Source: an uncultured Granulosicoccaceae bacterium (lineage in GTDB: Bacteria; Pseudomonadota; Gammaproteobacteria; Granulosicoccales; Granulosicoccaceae). From it: a stretch of DNA of 64,000 nucleotides. The position numbers were made by a program, and so were the translations under genes. Numbering within the stretch: position 1 is the first letter of the stretch; each line of letters opens with the position of its first letter. The stretch spans positions 1-64,000 of the forward strand of contig CALFCF010000014.1 in the NCBI GenBank assembly GCA_937951345.1. Reading direction: 5' to 3'. The notes below the pieces were generated by a model. It had not been told where the DNA came from and searched no databases. It saw only the letters and a program-made list of their open reading frames with translations. Below are positions 8,982 through 16,844 of this stretch, one piece after another.

Positions 8982-10280
8982 CTAGCCCAGACGGTCTCGC
9001 CAACGATAGTAAGCGACCGTAGGAGCGAGAAACCACGGATTGCCCGTGTAAAGCGGTCGTGTCGGGAAGGTGATACTGTCCATACCCAACTTGTTTGCCT
9101 CCACCCCAAGAATTTGCTGGCCAATACGCATACCAAAATAACTGGCCATAGAGACACCTGAACCACAATACCCCATGGCGTAATGCAAACCATCATGCTT
9201 ACCGGCGTGCGCGAGTGTGTCAAAGGTATAGGCAACGAAGCCCATCCATGAATGACTGATGCGGATTGATTCAAGCTCGGGAAACAGGCTGACAAGATCC
9301 CGCTTTAACAAAGGTGCACTGCGCACCGGGTCTGTTTCAGAACTGGATACCCGACCACCAAACAAAATACGCGTGTGATCCGGTGACGGGCGGTAGTAAT
9401 AAACAACCTTTCGTGTATCGCTGAGTATTCGCTTTGTTGGTACAAGTTTACGCATAACATCCGGCGCAATCTGCTCGGTCGAAATAATATAACTACCTAT
9501 CGGTATAACGCGTCGTCGTAACCAGGGTGTCAACTTACCTGTATAGCCATTGGTTGCGACAACCACCTCTCTGGCAAACAATTCACCACGGGCAGTCTTG
9601 AGTTTAAATCCATTGTCAGAAGGAGTTATTTGTTCCACTTCGCAATGCGGTTGAATGTCCGCGCCGGAAGACTGAACCCGCTCCAGCAATTGCTGGTGAT
9701 AACGTGCCGGGTCAATGGATGCGTGTTTCTCAAAAACGACTCCACCAAAGTAGGCGTCTGTGCCAAGTTCTGAATGCTGCTCTGCGCGCGGCACGATGCG
9801 ATAAGGTACTTCGAATTCTTTGGGTTGATTTTCGAGACCAGCGACCAGCTTATTAAATGCCCTGTCAGAGTGTGCAGCGTGAAATCGCCCGGTGATGTGA
9901 AAATTGCAGTCAATATTTTCATCTGAAACAAACTCTGCAATCCAATCGAGCGCACGATGGCCGTTTTCAGCGACTTGTCGTGCAGTCTCTTTGCCATATC
10001 GTCGCTCAAGATCATCAAGTTCCGGTTTTATGCTGGTACTGATTTGTCCACCGTTACGGGTGCTGCACCCATACCCGGCATCTTCGGTATCAAACACAAC
10101 TGTGTGCCGGCCACCCCGGCTGGTGACCAATGCGGCATGCAGTCCGGTATAGCCTGATCCGATAACAGCGACATCGGCGCTGGCCGGCAACGGGTTTGCA
10201 TCAATAACCGGGCGCGGGGTTGCATCCCACCAATAGGGGCTGAGTTTAAAGTCCGGCGTGAATATCGAGTTGTTTGTCAT
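8982..10280 (-). CDS. FAD-dependent amine/amino-acid oxidoreductase (DadA/PuuB-like)
   Basis: Flavoprotein of the D-amino-acid-oxidase superfamily, 432 aa. The dinucleotide motif is VAVIGSGYTGLHAAL (about 35-49), followed by the family motif STRNGGQ. The C-terminal region YCGSGVSMASYFG contacts flavin in relatives. Such enzymes oxidise secondary amines such as gamma-glutamylputrescine or N-methylated amino acids. It lies 28 bases after the TauD-type gene and precedes the importer, so it probably acts on an imported amine or a product of the oxygenases. A second related enzyme is at 28475-29806. Confidence 0.88.
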   Translation of the reverse strand: MTNNSIFTPDFKLSPYWWDATPRPVIDANPLPASADVAVIGSGYTGLHAALVTSRGGRHTVVFDTEDAGYGCSTRNGGQISTSIKPELDDLERRYGKETARQVAENGHRALDWIAEFVSDENIDCNFHITGRFHAAHSDRAFNKLVAGLENQPKEFEVPYRIVPRAEQHSELGTDAYFGGVVFEKHASIDPARYHQQLLERVQSSGADIQPHCEVEQITPSDNGFKLKTARGELFAREVVVATNGYTGKLTPWLRRRVIPIGSYIISTEQIAPDVMRKLVPTKRILSDTRKVVYYYRPSPDHTRILFGGRVSSSETDPVRSAPLLKRDLVSLFPELESIRISHSWMGFVAYTFDTLAHAGKHDGLHYAMGYCGSGVSMASYFGMRIGQQILGVEANKLGMDSITFPTRPLYTGNPWFLAPTVAYYRWRDRLG

Positions 10281-10307
10281 GGACTATTTGAAAAGCAGCA
10301 AGTGCGG

Positions 10308-11144
10308 TTAATGTAACCGCTCACCCTCAACGGTTATACGGTGCATTAACCTCGCCTGCCCCGGATAATCATTCAGTGCCTTATGCCAGGTCGCACGGTT
10401 ATCCCAGAAAGCAACAGAACCACTCTGCCATTGAAAGCGATGAGTAAATTGCTCATGCTGACAGTGTTCATAGAGGTAATCCAAAAGCGACCTACTGTCA
10501 CCTTCTGATAATTCATTAACGCGGACTGTAAAGTCGGGATTAACATAGATGGCACGTTTACCACTTATGGGGTGCACGATTGCTACCGGGTGAACAGCAT
10601 CCTGTGTCGCCTTCGTCGTATTACCGAGGCGACCACTGAAATCATCTTTGTCATCATCACTATAAGCTTCAGGGCCGAAAGCATGGCGACTCGAATGCGT
10701 TGCGGTTAAACGGTCAATACGGGTCTTAACGTTTGCCGGTAGCCCATCGTATGCTGCAAACATGCTCGAAAACACGGTGTCACCACCTGTCGACGGCAAT
10801 TCTCTGGCAACCAGAATTGACCCCAATGCCGGTTCCTGATCATAACTGTGATCAGTGTGCCACTGCTCACCGATATTGTTAGCCTGATGAGCCTCTTTGC
10901 GTACCTCTGCGATTTCAGGATGCGTGTCTGTTGGTTTAAAAAAACGATTAATGTTGATATTGCCAAACGCACGGGCAAATTCAATATGTGCTTCCGGTGT
11001 CAGTGATTGCTCGCGAAAAAACAGTACGCCATATTCGCCCAGCGCGTTGCGCAGGCGAGCGATATCTTCCGGCTGTATGGACTGCAAATCGACGTTCGAA
11101 ATGTACGCACCTACCCCGTTTGCAGCTTCAATTGTCAGCGACAT
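10308..11144 (-). CDS. TauD/TfdA-family Fe(II)/2-oxoglutarate dioxygenase
   Basis: Non-haem iron oxygenase of 278 aa. The iron-binding triad is visible as H96 and D98 (WHTDHSYD) and a distal H254 (ATWHKAL). An arginine for 2-oxoglutarate follows in ARLMHR (R265/R269). Family members hydroxylate taurine, phenoxyacids, sulphate esters and other small acids. A clear ribosome binding site (gagg) precedes the ATG. It is the third oxygenase in this cluster, after the TmpA-like and TmpB-like enzymes. The substrate is unknown and need not be taurine. Confidence 0.9.
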   Translation of the reverse strand: MSLTIEAANGVGAYISNVDLQSIQPEDIARLRNALGEYGVLFFREQSLTPEAHIEFARAFGNININRFFKPTDTHPEIAEVRKEAHQANNIGEQWHTDHSYDQEPALGSILVARELPSTGGDTVFSSMFAAYDGLPANVKTRIDRLTATHSSRHAFGPEAYSDDDKDDFSGRLGNTTKATQDAVHPVAIVHPISGKRAIYVNPDFTVRVNELSEGDSRSLLDYLYEHCQHEQFTHRFQWQSGSVAFWDNRATWHKALNDYPGQARLMHRITVEGERLH

Positions 11145-11279
11145 CTGTTTACCTCACTCCATCAGTGACCAGTCATAGGAACTTATAACTCAACCAATTG
11201 AAGCTTTCGTGTAGAGACCCATAAAGACTGTGCGTTCAACTGACGGTTCATACATCACATCATCCGATACCTGGAAACG

Positions 11280-11687
11280 CTAAAGAATATCTACAAGACC
11301 CGCGATTGGATCGACTCGAAGACGATCGCCGGATTTTATCAATGTGGTGACATCGCCATCATCAAACCGGTCACACATCGTTATAGACGCAAGGGCAGCT
11401 CCTTGCGCAAGGATCGTATTGGTGCGATTGAACAAAATCGCCAGCGGTGCCATATCGCGCGACTTCATTTCGTGTAACATCCAGGCCGTGGCTACACCAC
11501 CCTTTGCTGTGTTCAGCACTAAAATTTTGTCGACATAGCTTTGACCGCACAACGCATGTTGCGGTCGTGAGAAAACACCTTTTAATCGATCCAGATCATA
11601 GCGGGCAGAAAAATTGTCGTTAGCGACCAGGGCTTCGCCTTCGACAGCCGCCCCAATTCCGACGTGACATTTTAATGTTCGTGTCAT
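11280..11687 (-). CDS. Aconitase X small (swivel) subunit
   Basis: DUF126-type swivel domain of 135 aa that pairs with the AcnX catalytic subunit. A longer open frame extends upstream to 11810, but the conserved domain begins at MTRTLKCHV. That ATG overlaps the TGA of the large-subunit gene (ATGA), so I place the start at 11687. Known AcnX enzymes are cis-3-hydroxy-L-proline dehydratase in bacteria and phosphomevalonate dehydratase in archaea. The subunit closes the active site over the iron-sulphur cluster. Which substrate it serves beside TmpA/TmpB-like genes is open. Confidence 0.85.
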   Translation of the reverse strand: MTRTLKCHVGIGAAVEGEALVANDNFSARYDLDRLKGVFSRPQHALCGQSYVDKILVLNTAKGGVATAWMLHEMKSRDMAPLAILFNRTNTILAQGAALASITMCDRFDDGDVTTLIKSGDRLRVDPIAGLVDIL

Positions 11688-12937
11688 GATCTCAATCGAC
11701 CCACAACTGCTGCATCGATACAATCTTCCATGGACGCGAGTAACGGCCGGTAGCCGTATCCACCCAGAATATTGACGATTTTTGTCGAGTTGGACAACAG
11801 TGTCGACCAACCATTGGCTTCGCGAATCTCGGCAGCATATTGTTGATAAAAGCAGGTACCACGCAATACTTTGCCACCAAAAGTTTCTATCGAATCAACA
11901 AAGCCTGCAGCCAATGCATCGGTATACACCGCCTGCGATGTACAAACGTACATATCCGTATCACTGTGACGTTGCCTTCCTTTGCATAAATTCGCTACCT
12001 GTTGCATCTCGAGCAACGACAATTGCGGTGCAGCGAAAACAACGACATCGATAGCTGCATCTTCCTCTGCAAACCCACCCTGCAATTCCTGGCAATCATC
12101 AGCCGTGATGGTATCAACCGGTAAACTACTTTCGTTTTCCGGCAATACCGAGTCTATGACTCTGCACTCAGGCGTTACCCCTACAAGATGAAAAAGCGCT
12201 GTTGAACCGTAGCTCGCCATAGCAGCACCGAAGTGTTTCAACGCATCGGATGTTGCCGGCATCTTGATGCCTTCGACTAACGGTACTTCCCAATAGCTAC
12301 CACAGCGCTTGCCGATAACGGCACCCAGAATACCCCAGTCAGTCAAAGTACCCGGTTGAAACTCAACAATGAAACGACGGGTTGCTCGGCGCACCTGATC
12401 CAGATGAAACCCATACCGAGGTGTATACCCGCTTAGTGCAGCTGCCAGCGCAGACGGCCCTCCTTCAAAGTTCGAACGGGCACCGCAAACACTGTTGGAA
12501 TAAATGACGACACCGGTATCACCAAAGGCCACATGTTCAGCATAGGCTGGTGGCAGGATAGTTTGATAGTTAATACAGGTGTTAGTCAGTACAATGCCCA
12601 GTTCAGAGGCAGCAGCGATAAAACGGCGCTCCAATCCAGCCATCTCTTCAGTTTGACCGAGAGGCCTGTAGCACTCGAGGTCAACACCTCGTGGATCGGT
12701 TATCAGAGGTACACGCAAGTCGCGTTCGTGAGCGTCAAGTGCTGCGAATTTTTCAAATAACGCTACACCACATTCACCCAGCGATTCCGGGTCAGCCATC
12801 ATATGCGCCTGACTAACCGGCACCATGTCTTCAGCATCAAATAGTCGACCAATCTGTATCTGATGCTCAAGCGCCCACTGCCGTGCTTTTCCCTGTTCGC
12901 CGGCAAGCATCGACTGGCAGTTGCTATCAAGATTCAT
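11684..12937 (-). CDS. Aconitase X catalytic (large) subunit
   Basis: DUF521/AcnX catalytic protein, 417 aa. Candidate cluster-ligand cysteines are C121 (LTNTCINY), C151 (SNSVCGARSN) and C362 (LRGTCFYQ). The surrounding GARSNFEGGPSALAAAL stretch is diagnostic of the family. Small and large subunits are separate genes here, as in type II AcnX. It starts at 12937, overlapping the stop of the TmpB-like gene by 4 nt, and its own stop overlaps the small-subunit start. By family it is a hydro-lyase; cis-3-hydroxyproline is the best-known bacterial substrate. Confidence 0.88.
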   Translation of the reverse strand: MNLDSNCQSMLAGEQGKARQWALEHQIQIGRLFDAEDMVPVSQAHMMADPESLGECGVALFEKFAALDAHERDLRVPLITDPRGVDLECYRPLGQTEEMAGLERRFIAAASELGIVLTNTCINYQTILPPAYAEHVAFGDTGVVIYSNSVCGARSNFEGGPSALAAALSGYTPRYGFHLDQVRRATRRFIVEFQPGTLTDWGILGAVIGKRCGSYWEVPLVEGIKMPATSDALKHFGAAMASYGSTALFHLVGVTPECRVIDSVLPENESSLPVDTITADDCQELQGGFAEEDAAIDVVVFAAPQLSLLEMQQVANLCKGRQRHSDTDMYVCTSQAVYTDALAAGFVDSIETFGGKVLRGTCFYQQYAAEIREANGWSTLLSNSTKIVNILGGYGYRPLLASMEDCIDAAVVGRLRS

Positions 12938-13521
12938 GAGACATTTTCAGCATGATCATTGGCGACCTGTCGTACCTTGACCATGTAATGCTCAAGCGAC
13001 GGTGTTTCCTTACCTGCAACTTTGGCCAGATCATCGTAGCGACGTACTTTTACAATGGCATCAAGATTAGGATTTTGCTCAAACTCACGAACCTCGTTAT
13101 CGCTCATTGGACCACCCTGCAATTGCAGCGAATGGACTGAGGCTTCTGACAAACCAGCAAAATATTCAGGCTCTGTTTTACACAGATAACGCTTGGCAGG
13201 CACATGAAATCGTACACAGTCGACGATCACCGAAGGGAAAAATGGCGCCAACCACTGTGCACCGGCTTCTTCATGTAATTTGTCAACCAGGTCATCCATC
13301 GCAAAGCTACCAAGCTCGCTGGTGAAGTGACCGATATCATGCAACAAAGCTGCGACCACCAGCTCGTTCGAGTCTGAATTTTCTTCCGCCAGCAAAGCAC
13401 ATTGCAACATGTGCTCAGACATAGTGACCGGTTCACCCAGATATTCACAATCACCTGACTGAATAAAAATGGATTCAATGGCTGAAACTATCTGCATGTT
13501 TGTATATTCAGTATTACTCAT
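12934..13521 (-). CDS. tmpB: PhnZ/TmpB-type HD-domain mixed-valent diiron oxygenase
   Basis: An HD-domain protein of 195 aa, normally misannotated as a phosphohydrolase. The PhnZ/TmpB residue set is present in order: Y27 and E30 (YLGEPVT) with H37, then H61-D62 and H65 (LLHDIGH), H83 (LHEEAG), H106 (RFHVPAKRYLC) and D163/D164 (RYDDLAK). PhnZ and TmpB cleave the C-P bond of 1-hydroxy-2-aminoethyl- or 1-hydroxy-2-(trimethylammonio)ethylphosphonate, giving glycine or glycine betaine plus phosphate. The coupled TmpA-like gene upstream (4-nt overlap) favours the TmpB reaction. Function is inferred from motifs and context. Confidence 0.82.
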   Translation of the reverse strand: MSNTEYTNMQIVSAIESIFIQSGDCEYLGEPVTMSEHMLQCALLAEENSDSNELVVAALLHDIGHFTSELGSFAMDDLVDKLHEEAGAQWLAPFFPSVIVDCVRFHVPAKRYLCKTEPEYFAGLSEASVHSLQLQGGPMSDNEVREFEQNPNLDAIVKVRRYDDLAKVAGKETPSLEHYMVKVRQVANDHAENVS

Positions 13522-14708
13522 GCCGTTTGTTGTGACGAACTGTGCAGGCGTTGTTCAAGCACCGCGAGGGTCGAGAGCAACCCGTCACGATCCGGGTAAC
13601 AACCCTGAAGCCAGCGACCACCCGCATCTGAGCCATCAGACGAATCTGTAGCCGCAAGCTCGAATGCGGAACGGGCATGAAGCACACGCAAGTTGTCAAC
13701 AAGAAAACATTCGCCGGGGTTCAATTTGAACTGCAGTTGATTTTCCGGATCGTCGATAATTTCTCCGAACCGACGGTAAGCCGCGTAAAACATTTCCATA
13801 TGTTCGAACGGAACATCGGTTATCGCAGCCGCAGACCGATTGTTATAACGGATACAACGCAGCTCCTGTTGACCACGCAACTCGATCATAGGCATGCTGG
13901 TGGTCAACGCGGTTCCCGCCTGACCACGGAATTCAAAGTTAACGCAATAACGGGAAAGTAAATCAAAGTACACGGGATTCTCCGAATACAGCTGCATAGC
14001 TGCACGAAAACCGTCGACAACCTGATTCTCCCCACCAGACGCGGCATTTTCAAGGCAATACAATAATTGAAGCGTCGGCACGGGATCACGGTATGGGTTA
14101 TCCGTGTGAGCCTGCAAGCCTGCGCTGGTATAGGCAAGGTTATCGGGTTGCGGTTTACTACGCACTTCAAACCACTTACCGTAATTGGTTTCCCGGACAT
14201 AGCCAAATAAATTCACGACATCAAGCAATGCTCCACTGGTGATCGGGCACTGCGTCAAATGGGCAAATCCGTACGTGACAACCGACTGTAACCACGCCAG
14301 CAAAGCCTGTTCTGATGATGCAATCTCTTCAAAGCTACTCGAAACAGTGCCAAGTGATAGACCTGAATCAAACAACTCAATACCTGCAGGCACCTGTGGA
14401 TCGTTTTTATTACGCGTATGGTCGTACCCGTGCGCGCGCAACCACGGCGCCGGAAAAACACTTGACGTTCCGCATGGTGCAAATTGCACTGCAAGATCAC
14501 CGTCAACTACTTCAGCAGAAGACACATGTAAATCCGAGGGTATTTCTGCAAGTGTGATTAATCGCTGGCCGTTATCCGCCGATCGGGTATGAGGTTCAAG
14601 CGCATTATCACGTAACCAGATCGCATGGAAACGCGACTGCGAGTCGTCAGACCAGGACAACGTCAGCGAAGTACCGTTGGTATCCGCATCAATCTTGACA
14701 AGTTGCAT
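13518..14708 (-). CDS. tmpA: TmpA-like / gamma-butyrobetaine-dioxygenase-family 2-OG oxygenase
   Basis: Fe(II)/2-oxoglutarate oxygenase of 396 aa with the GBBH architecture: a DUF971-like N-terminal domain (about 1-100) and a TauD-like catalytic domain. The triad is H201, D203 (LQAHTDNPYRDP) and H344 (RVLHARSAF), and R365 (GGRWLQGCY) fits the 2-OG arginine. The N-terminal WLRDN motif is followed by ALEPHTRSA, lacking the cysteines that bind zinc in carnitine-pathway enzymes. TmpA hydroxylates 2-(trimethylammonio)ethylphosphonate for TmpB. Overlap with the TmpB-like gene supports TmpA over gamma-butyrobetaine hydroxylase. Confidence 0.78.
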   Translation of the reverse strand: MQLVKIDADTNGTSLTLSWSDDSQSRFHAIWLRDNALEPHTRSADNGQRLITLAEIPSDLHVSSAEVVDGDLAVQFAPCGTSSVFPAPWLRAHGYDHTRNKNDPQVPAGIELFDSGLSLGTVSSSFEEIASSEQALLAWLQSVVTYGFAHLTQCPITSGALLDVVNLFGYVRETNYGKWFEVRSKPQPDNLAYTSAGLQAHTDNPYRDPVPTLQLLYCLENAASGGENQVVDGFRAAMQLYSENPVYFDLLSRYCVNFEFRGQAGTALTTSMPMIELRGQQELRCIRYNNRSAAAITDVPFEHMEMFYAAYRRFGEIIDDPENQLQFKLNPGECFLVDNLRVLHARSAFELAATDSSDGSDAGGRWLQGCYPDRDGLLSTLAVLEQRLHSSSQQTA

Positions 14709-14723
14709 GTGTGTTACCCGTTA

Positions 14724-15464
14724 TTATTCCGGATTGAACAACTCAAGCATACCGGATATATCGTCATAAATATGGTCAGCATACGGTGCGAGCGCTCCAT
14801 TTGCCGTCGTACCGGTCAGTACACCCACAGTCAATCCGACCTGAGCATTACGACCCATCTTTAAATCACGCGGACTATCGCCGACCATAGCCACTTCAAT
14901 ATTCACCAATCCAGTGCTTTCACAAAAGGCGTTTATCATTCCGGGATCAGGCTTAACACCGAAACCACTATCGGCACCGCAGACAAAATCAAATCTGTCT
15001 CTGCATCCCATGGCTTGAAGCGTACGCTCTGCACTTGATTGGTCGTCCATGGTCGCCACTCCCAAAACCAGGCCACACCCCCGGAGGGTATCCAGGAAAC
15101 CATTCAAGTCAGATAGCACTGCCATATAGGAACCATGCTTCGTGTTAAAAATGTCATAACAGGTTTGCATGTGTTCGTCTTCCAGCGTCAAGCCCAATTG
15201 ACTGGACCACGCCTCGTATATTTGCTGATTACTGCCGGAAGCCAGAAGACTATCCGGTTGCCATGTTTCATCTGCTGCGATAAAGCCACCCGTCGCTAAT
15301 AGTTTGGCTGCATCCTGCGGGCGCCCGGCGGCTTGCGACAGATAGTCTGCCGCTTTACGGTAAAGCGGTAACCACGTCCGGTTGAAGTCGATCAAGGTAC
15401 CGTCTTTATCAAACAAAATACCTTTAAGGTCTGGTGAGTGCACAGGCGTAAGATTATTTGCCAT
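14724..15464 (-). CDS. HAD-superfamily phosphatase (phosphoglycolate-phosphatase-like)
   Basis: Haloacid-dehalogenase-fold hydrolase of 246 aa. Motif I is ILFDKDGT with nucleophile D19 and acid D21. Motif III is the KPDP lysine and motif IV is VGDSPRDLKMG. A helical cap lies between motifs I and II. It lacks features that would let me call it phosphonoacetaldehyde hydrolase. It is first in the leftward cluster, 15 bases before the TmpA-like gene, so it may serve the same phosphonate-related pathway or remove a phosphorylated by-product. Confidence 0.85.
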   Translation of the reverse strand: MANNLTPVHSPDLKGILFDKDGTLIDFNRTWLPLYRKAADYLSQAAGRPQDAAKLLATGGFIAADETWQPDSLLASGSNQQIYEAWSSQLGLTLEDEHMQTCYDIFNTKHGSYMAVLSDLNGFLDTLRGCGLVLGVATMDDQSSAERTLQAMGCRDRFDFVCGADSGFGVKPDPGMINAFCESTGLVNIEVAMVGDSPRDLKMGRNAQVGLTVGVLTGTTANGALAPYADHIYDDISGMLELFNPE

Positions 15465-15636
15465 TCAATTTATGATAGCCTGCATTATTATTGAACGGAG
15501 CGACTTCATCAATGTTGTAAACCCGGTTTAATCCAACATCGCGACGTAACACAAAAATCGCCAGCAAATTGTTGGTTTATCCGCCACAACCGGACAAATT
15601 ACCCATCGTACTAACAGGCAAATCGAGGAATTATTT

Positions 15637-16044
15637 GTGGAACAGAAACTTTCGACTACCGTCGCCCAGATGGTAGAGACCGCGAAATCATCGATCGACG
15701 AAATTTCGATCGAAGAGGCAATTGCCAGCATGGATAGCCCTGATGTCACGATAGTCGATATTCGTGATATCCGTGAGCGTCAGCGTGAAGGCTTTATTCC
15801 CGGGAGTTTTCACTGCCCTCGCGGCATGGTTGAGTTCTGGATTGACCCTGATAGTCCCTACTACAACAAACGATTCTCCGAGTCGACGCGCTTTCTCTTT
15901 CATTGCGCTGTCGATTGGCGCTCTGCGCTTACAGTCGAAACTGTCAACAAAATGGGCTTTGACGGCGCACTTAATGTACAAGGCGGATTTAAAGCCTGGA
16001 AGGAAGCTGGAGGCCCTGTTGAAAGGTATCCCGATAAAGACTAA
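15637..16044 (+). CDS. Rhodanese-domain protein
   Basis: Single-domain sulphurtransferase-like protein, 135 aa. It has the rhodanese strand motif VTIVDIRDIRER (about 38-49) and a cysteine at residue 90 in the active-site loop FHCAVDWRS. No signal peptide is evident. It starts with GTG at 15637 behind a gagg ribosome binding site. It is divergent from the HAD phosphatase gene across about 170 bases. The sulphur donor and acceptor are unknown. Confidence 0.88.
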   Translation: MEQKLSTTVAQMVETAKSSIDEISIEEAIASMDSPDVTIVDIRDIRERQREGFIPGSFHCPRGMVEFWIDPDSPYYNKRFSESTRFLFHCAVDWRSALTVETVNKMGFDGALNVQGGFKAWKEAGGPVERYPDKD

Positions 16045-16401
16045 CAAGTCCTTCACACCCATACGTCCGGGTTGAACCTATCGTTGTGACCTTTCTCAAG
16101 GAGGCCGACTTGCTGGTTGGTATCACATCAACCAGCCATTACCTGATCGCACCGACAGGCAGACAATATCGATAGTCTATTGGCAGCGTTAGTGTTGGCA
16201 GCATTCACCAAGCATTAGCATTAGCACTAGCACTAGCACTAGCACTGCCGTTAGAAATGACCGCACATCATCAAAAGCGGTATTATTCTATTATTCCAAC
16301 TTCCCTTAAGCAAAACTAACCAAACACTGTATTTTTTATCGTTTGTGAGAATACTCCTTTGGCCGCATATTTATATACGCGAGTTAACAGGAGAACACTC
16401 A
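16045..16401. other. Intergenic region with hexamer repeat
   Basis: A stretch of 357 bases between the rhodanese gene and the small DUF1127-like gene. Its only distinctive content is the AGCAYT tandem repeat listed separately. A promoter for the downstream gene probably lies between the repeat and the ribosome binding site at about 16388-16393. Confidence 0.5.
16211..16246. repeat. Hexanucleotide tandem repeat, six units of AGCAYT
   Basis: Two units of agcatt followed by four of agcact, perfectly in register. Non-coding, about 155 bases upstream of the DUF1127-like gene. The simple unit and copy number suggest replication slippage. Confidence 0.9.
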
Positions 16402-16683
16402 ATGTTTAAACGATTTATCGAAGGTTTCGAATATGCAGCTAGAGCACGCACATTAAATATACTACAAGGCGTGTCAAGGGAACGACTGATTGCAGCCGGC
16501 ATATCACCAGAGCTTCTGGCGCAGGGTATTGACGCATGGCCATGGCGCATTGAAACATCCGATGCTGCTGAATTAACAGCTGTATCAACTTCTCTGAAAA
16601 CAGCAGCAGTTGCGAGCATTCAAGATAATCATGCTAACAATGCTGATGTTGAGAAGGAATGCGAGTTTGACGCTGCCGCTTAG
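16402..16683 (+). CDS. DUF1127-like small protein
   Basis: A 93-aa protein counted from the ATG at 16402, which has an aggag ribosome binding site. The frame is open 19 codons further upstream but without a suitable site. The N-terminal half (FIEGFEYAARARTLNIL, ERLIAAGISPELLAQG) resembles the short basic DUF1127/YjiS-type domain, in which an arginine-rich helix precedes an L-x-D/A-x-G-(I/L)-S motif. The C-terminal tail is acidic and low in complexity. Related proteins have been linked to RNA binding and phosphate or stress responses; nothing here shows which applies. Confidence 0.6.
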   Translation: MFKRFIEGFEYAARARTLNILQGVSRERLIAAGISPELLAQGIDAWPWRIETSDAAELTAVSTSLKTAAVASIQDNHANNADVEKECEFDAAA

Positions 16684-16746
16684 GAATCAATAAAAGTATC
16701 GATCGGCAATCGGATGCAGGATGCATCCGGTCGCACTGTGAAAATA

Positions 16747-16777
16747 GAAATCACTACCGAAATCACTACCGAAATCA
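16747..16777. repeat. 12-bp tandem repeat, about 2.5 units
   Basis: The unit gaaatcactacc occurs twice back to back (16747-16758, 16759-16770) plus a partial third copy, in the gap between the DUF1127-like and SoxY-like genes. Confidence 0.85.
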
Positions 16778-16844
16778 ACGATGCCTATCCGGATCACTCC
16801 CGGGAATGCCATCAACGCATGTGACTAACATGCATCTTTTCAGT

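Noticed and set aside
11280-11810. Longer form of the AcnX small subunit starting at 11810.
   Set aside because: The conserved domain starts at 11687, where the ATG overlaps the large-subunit stop; the extra residues would overlap the large-subunit coding region for 120 bases.
12934-13521. Plain HD-type phosphohydrolase call.
   Set aside because: The additional Tyr/Glu and histidine pattern and the coupled 2-OG oxygenase fit the PhnZ/TmpB oxygenases better.
16211-16246. Binding-site array (iteron) for a replication or regulator protein.
   Set aside because: The 6-bp unit is too short and simple, and no replication gene is near; slippage is the simpler explanation.
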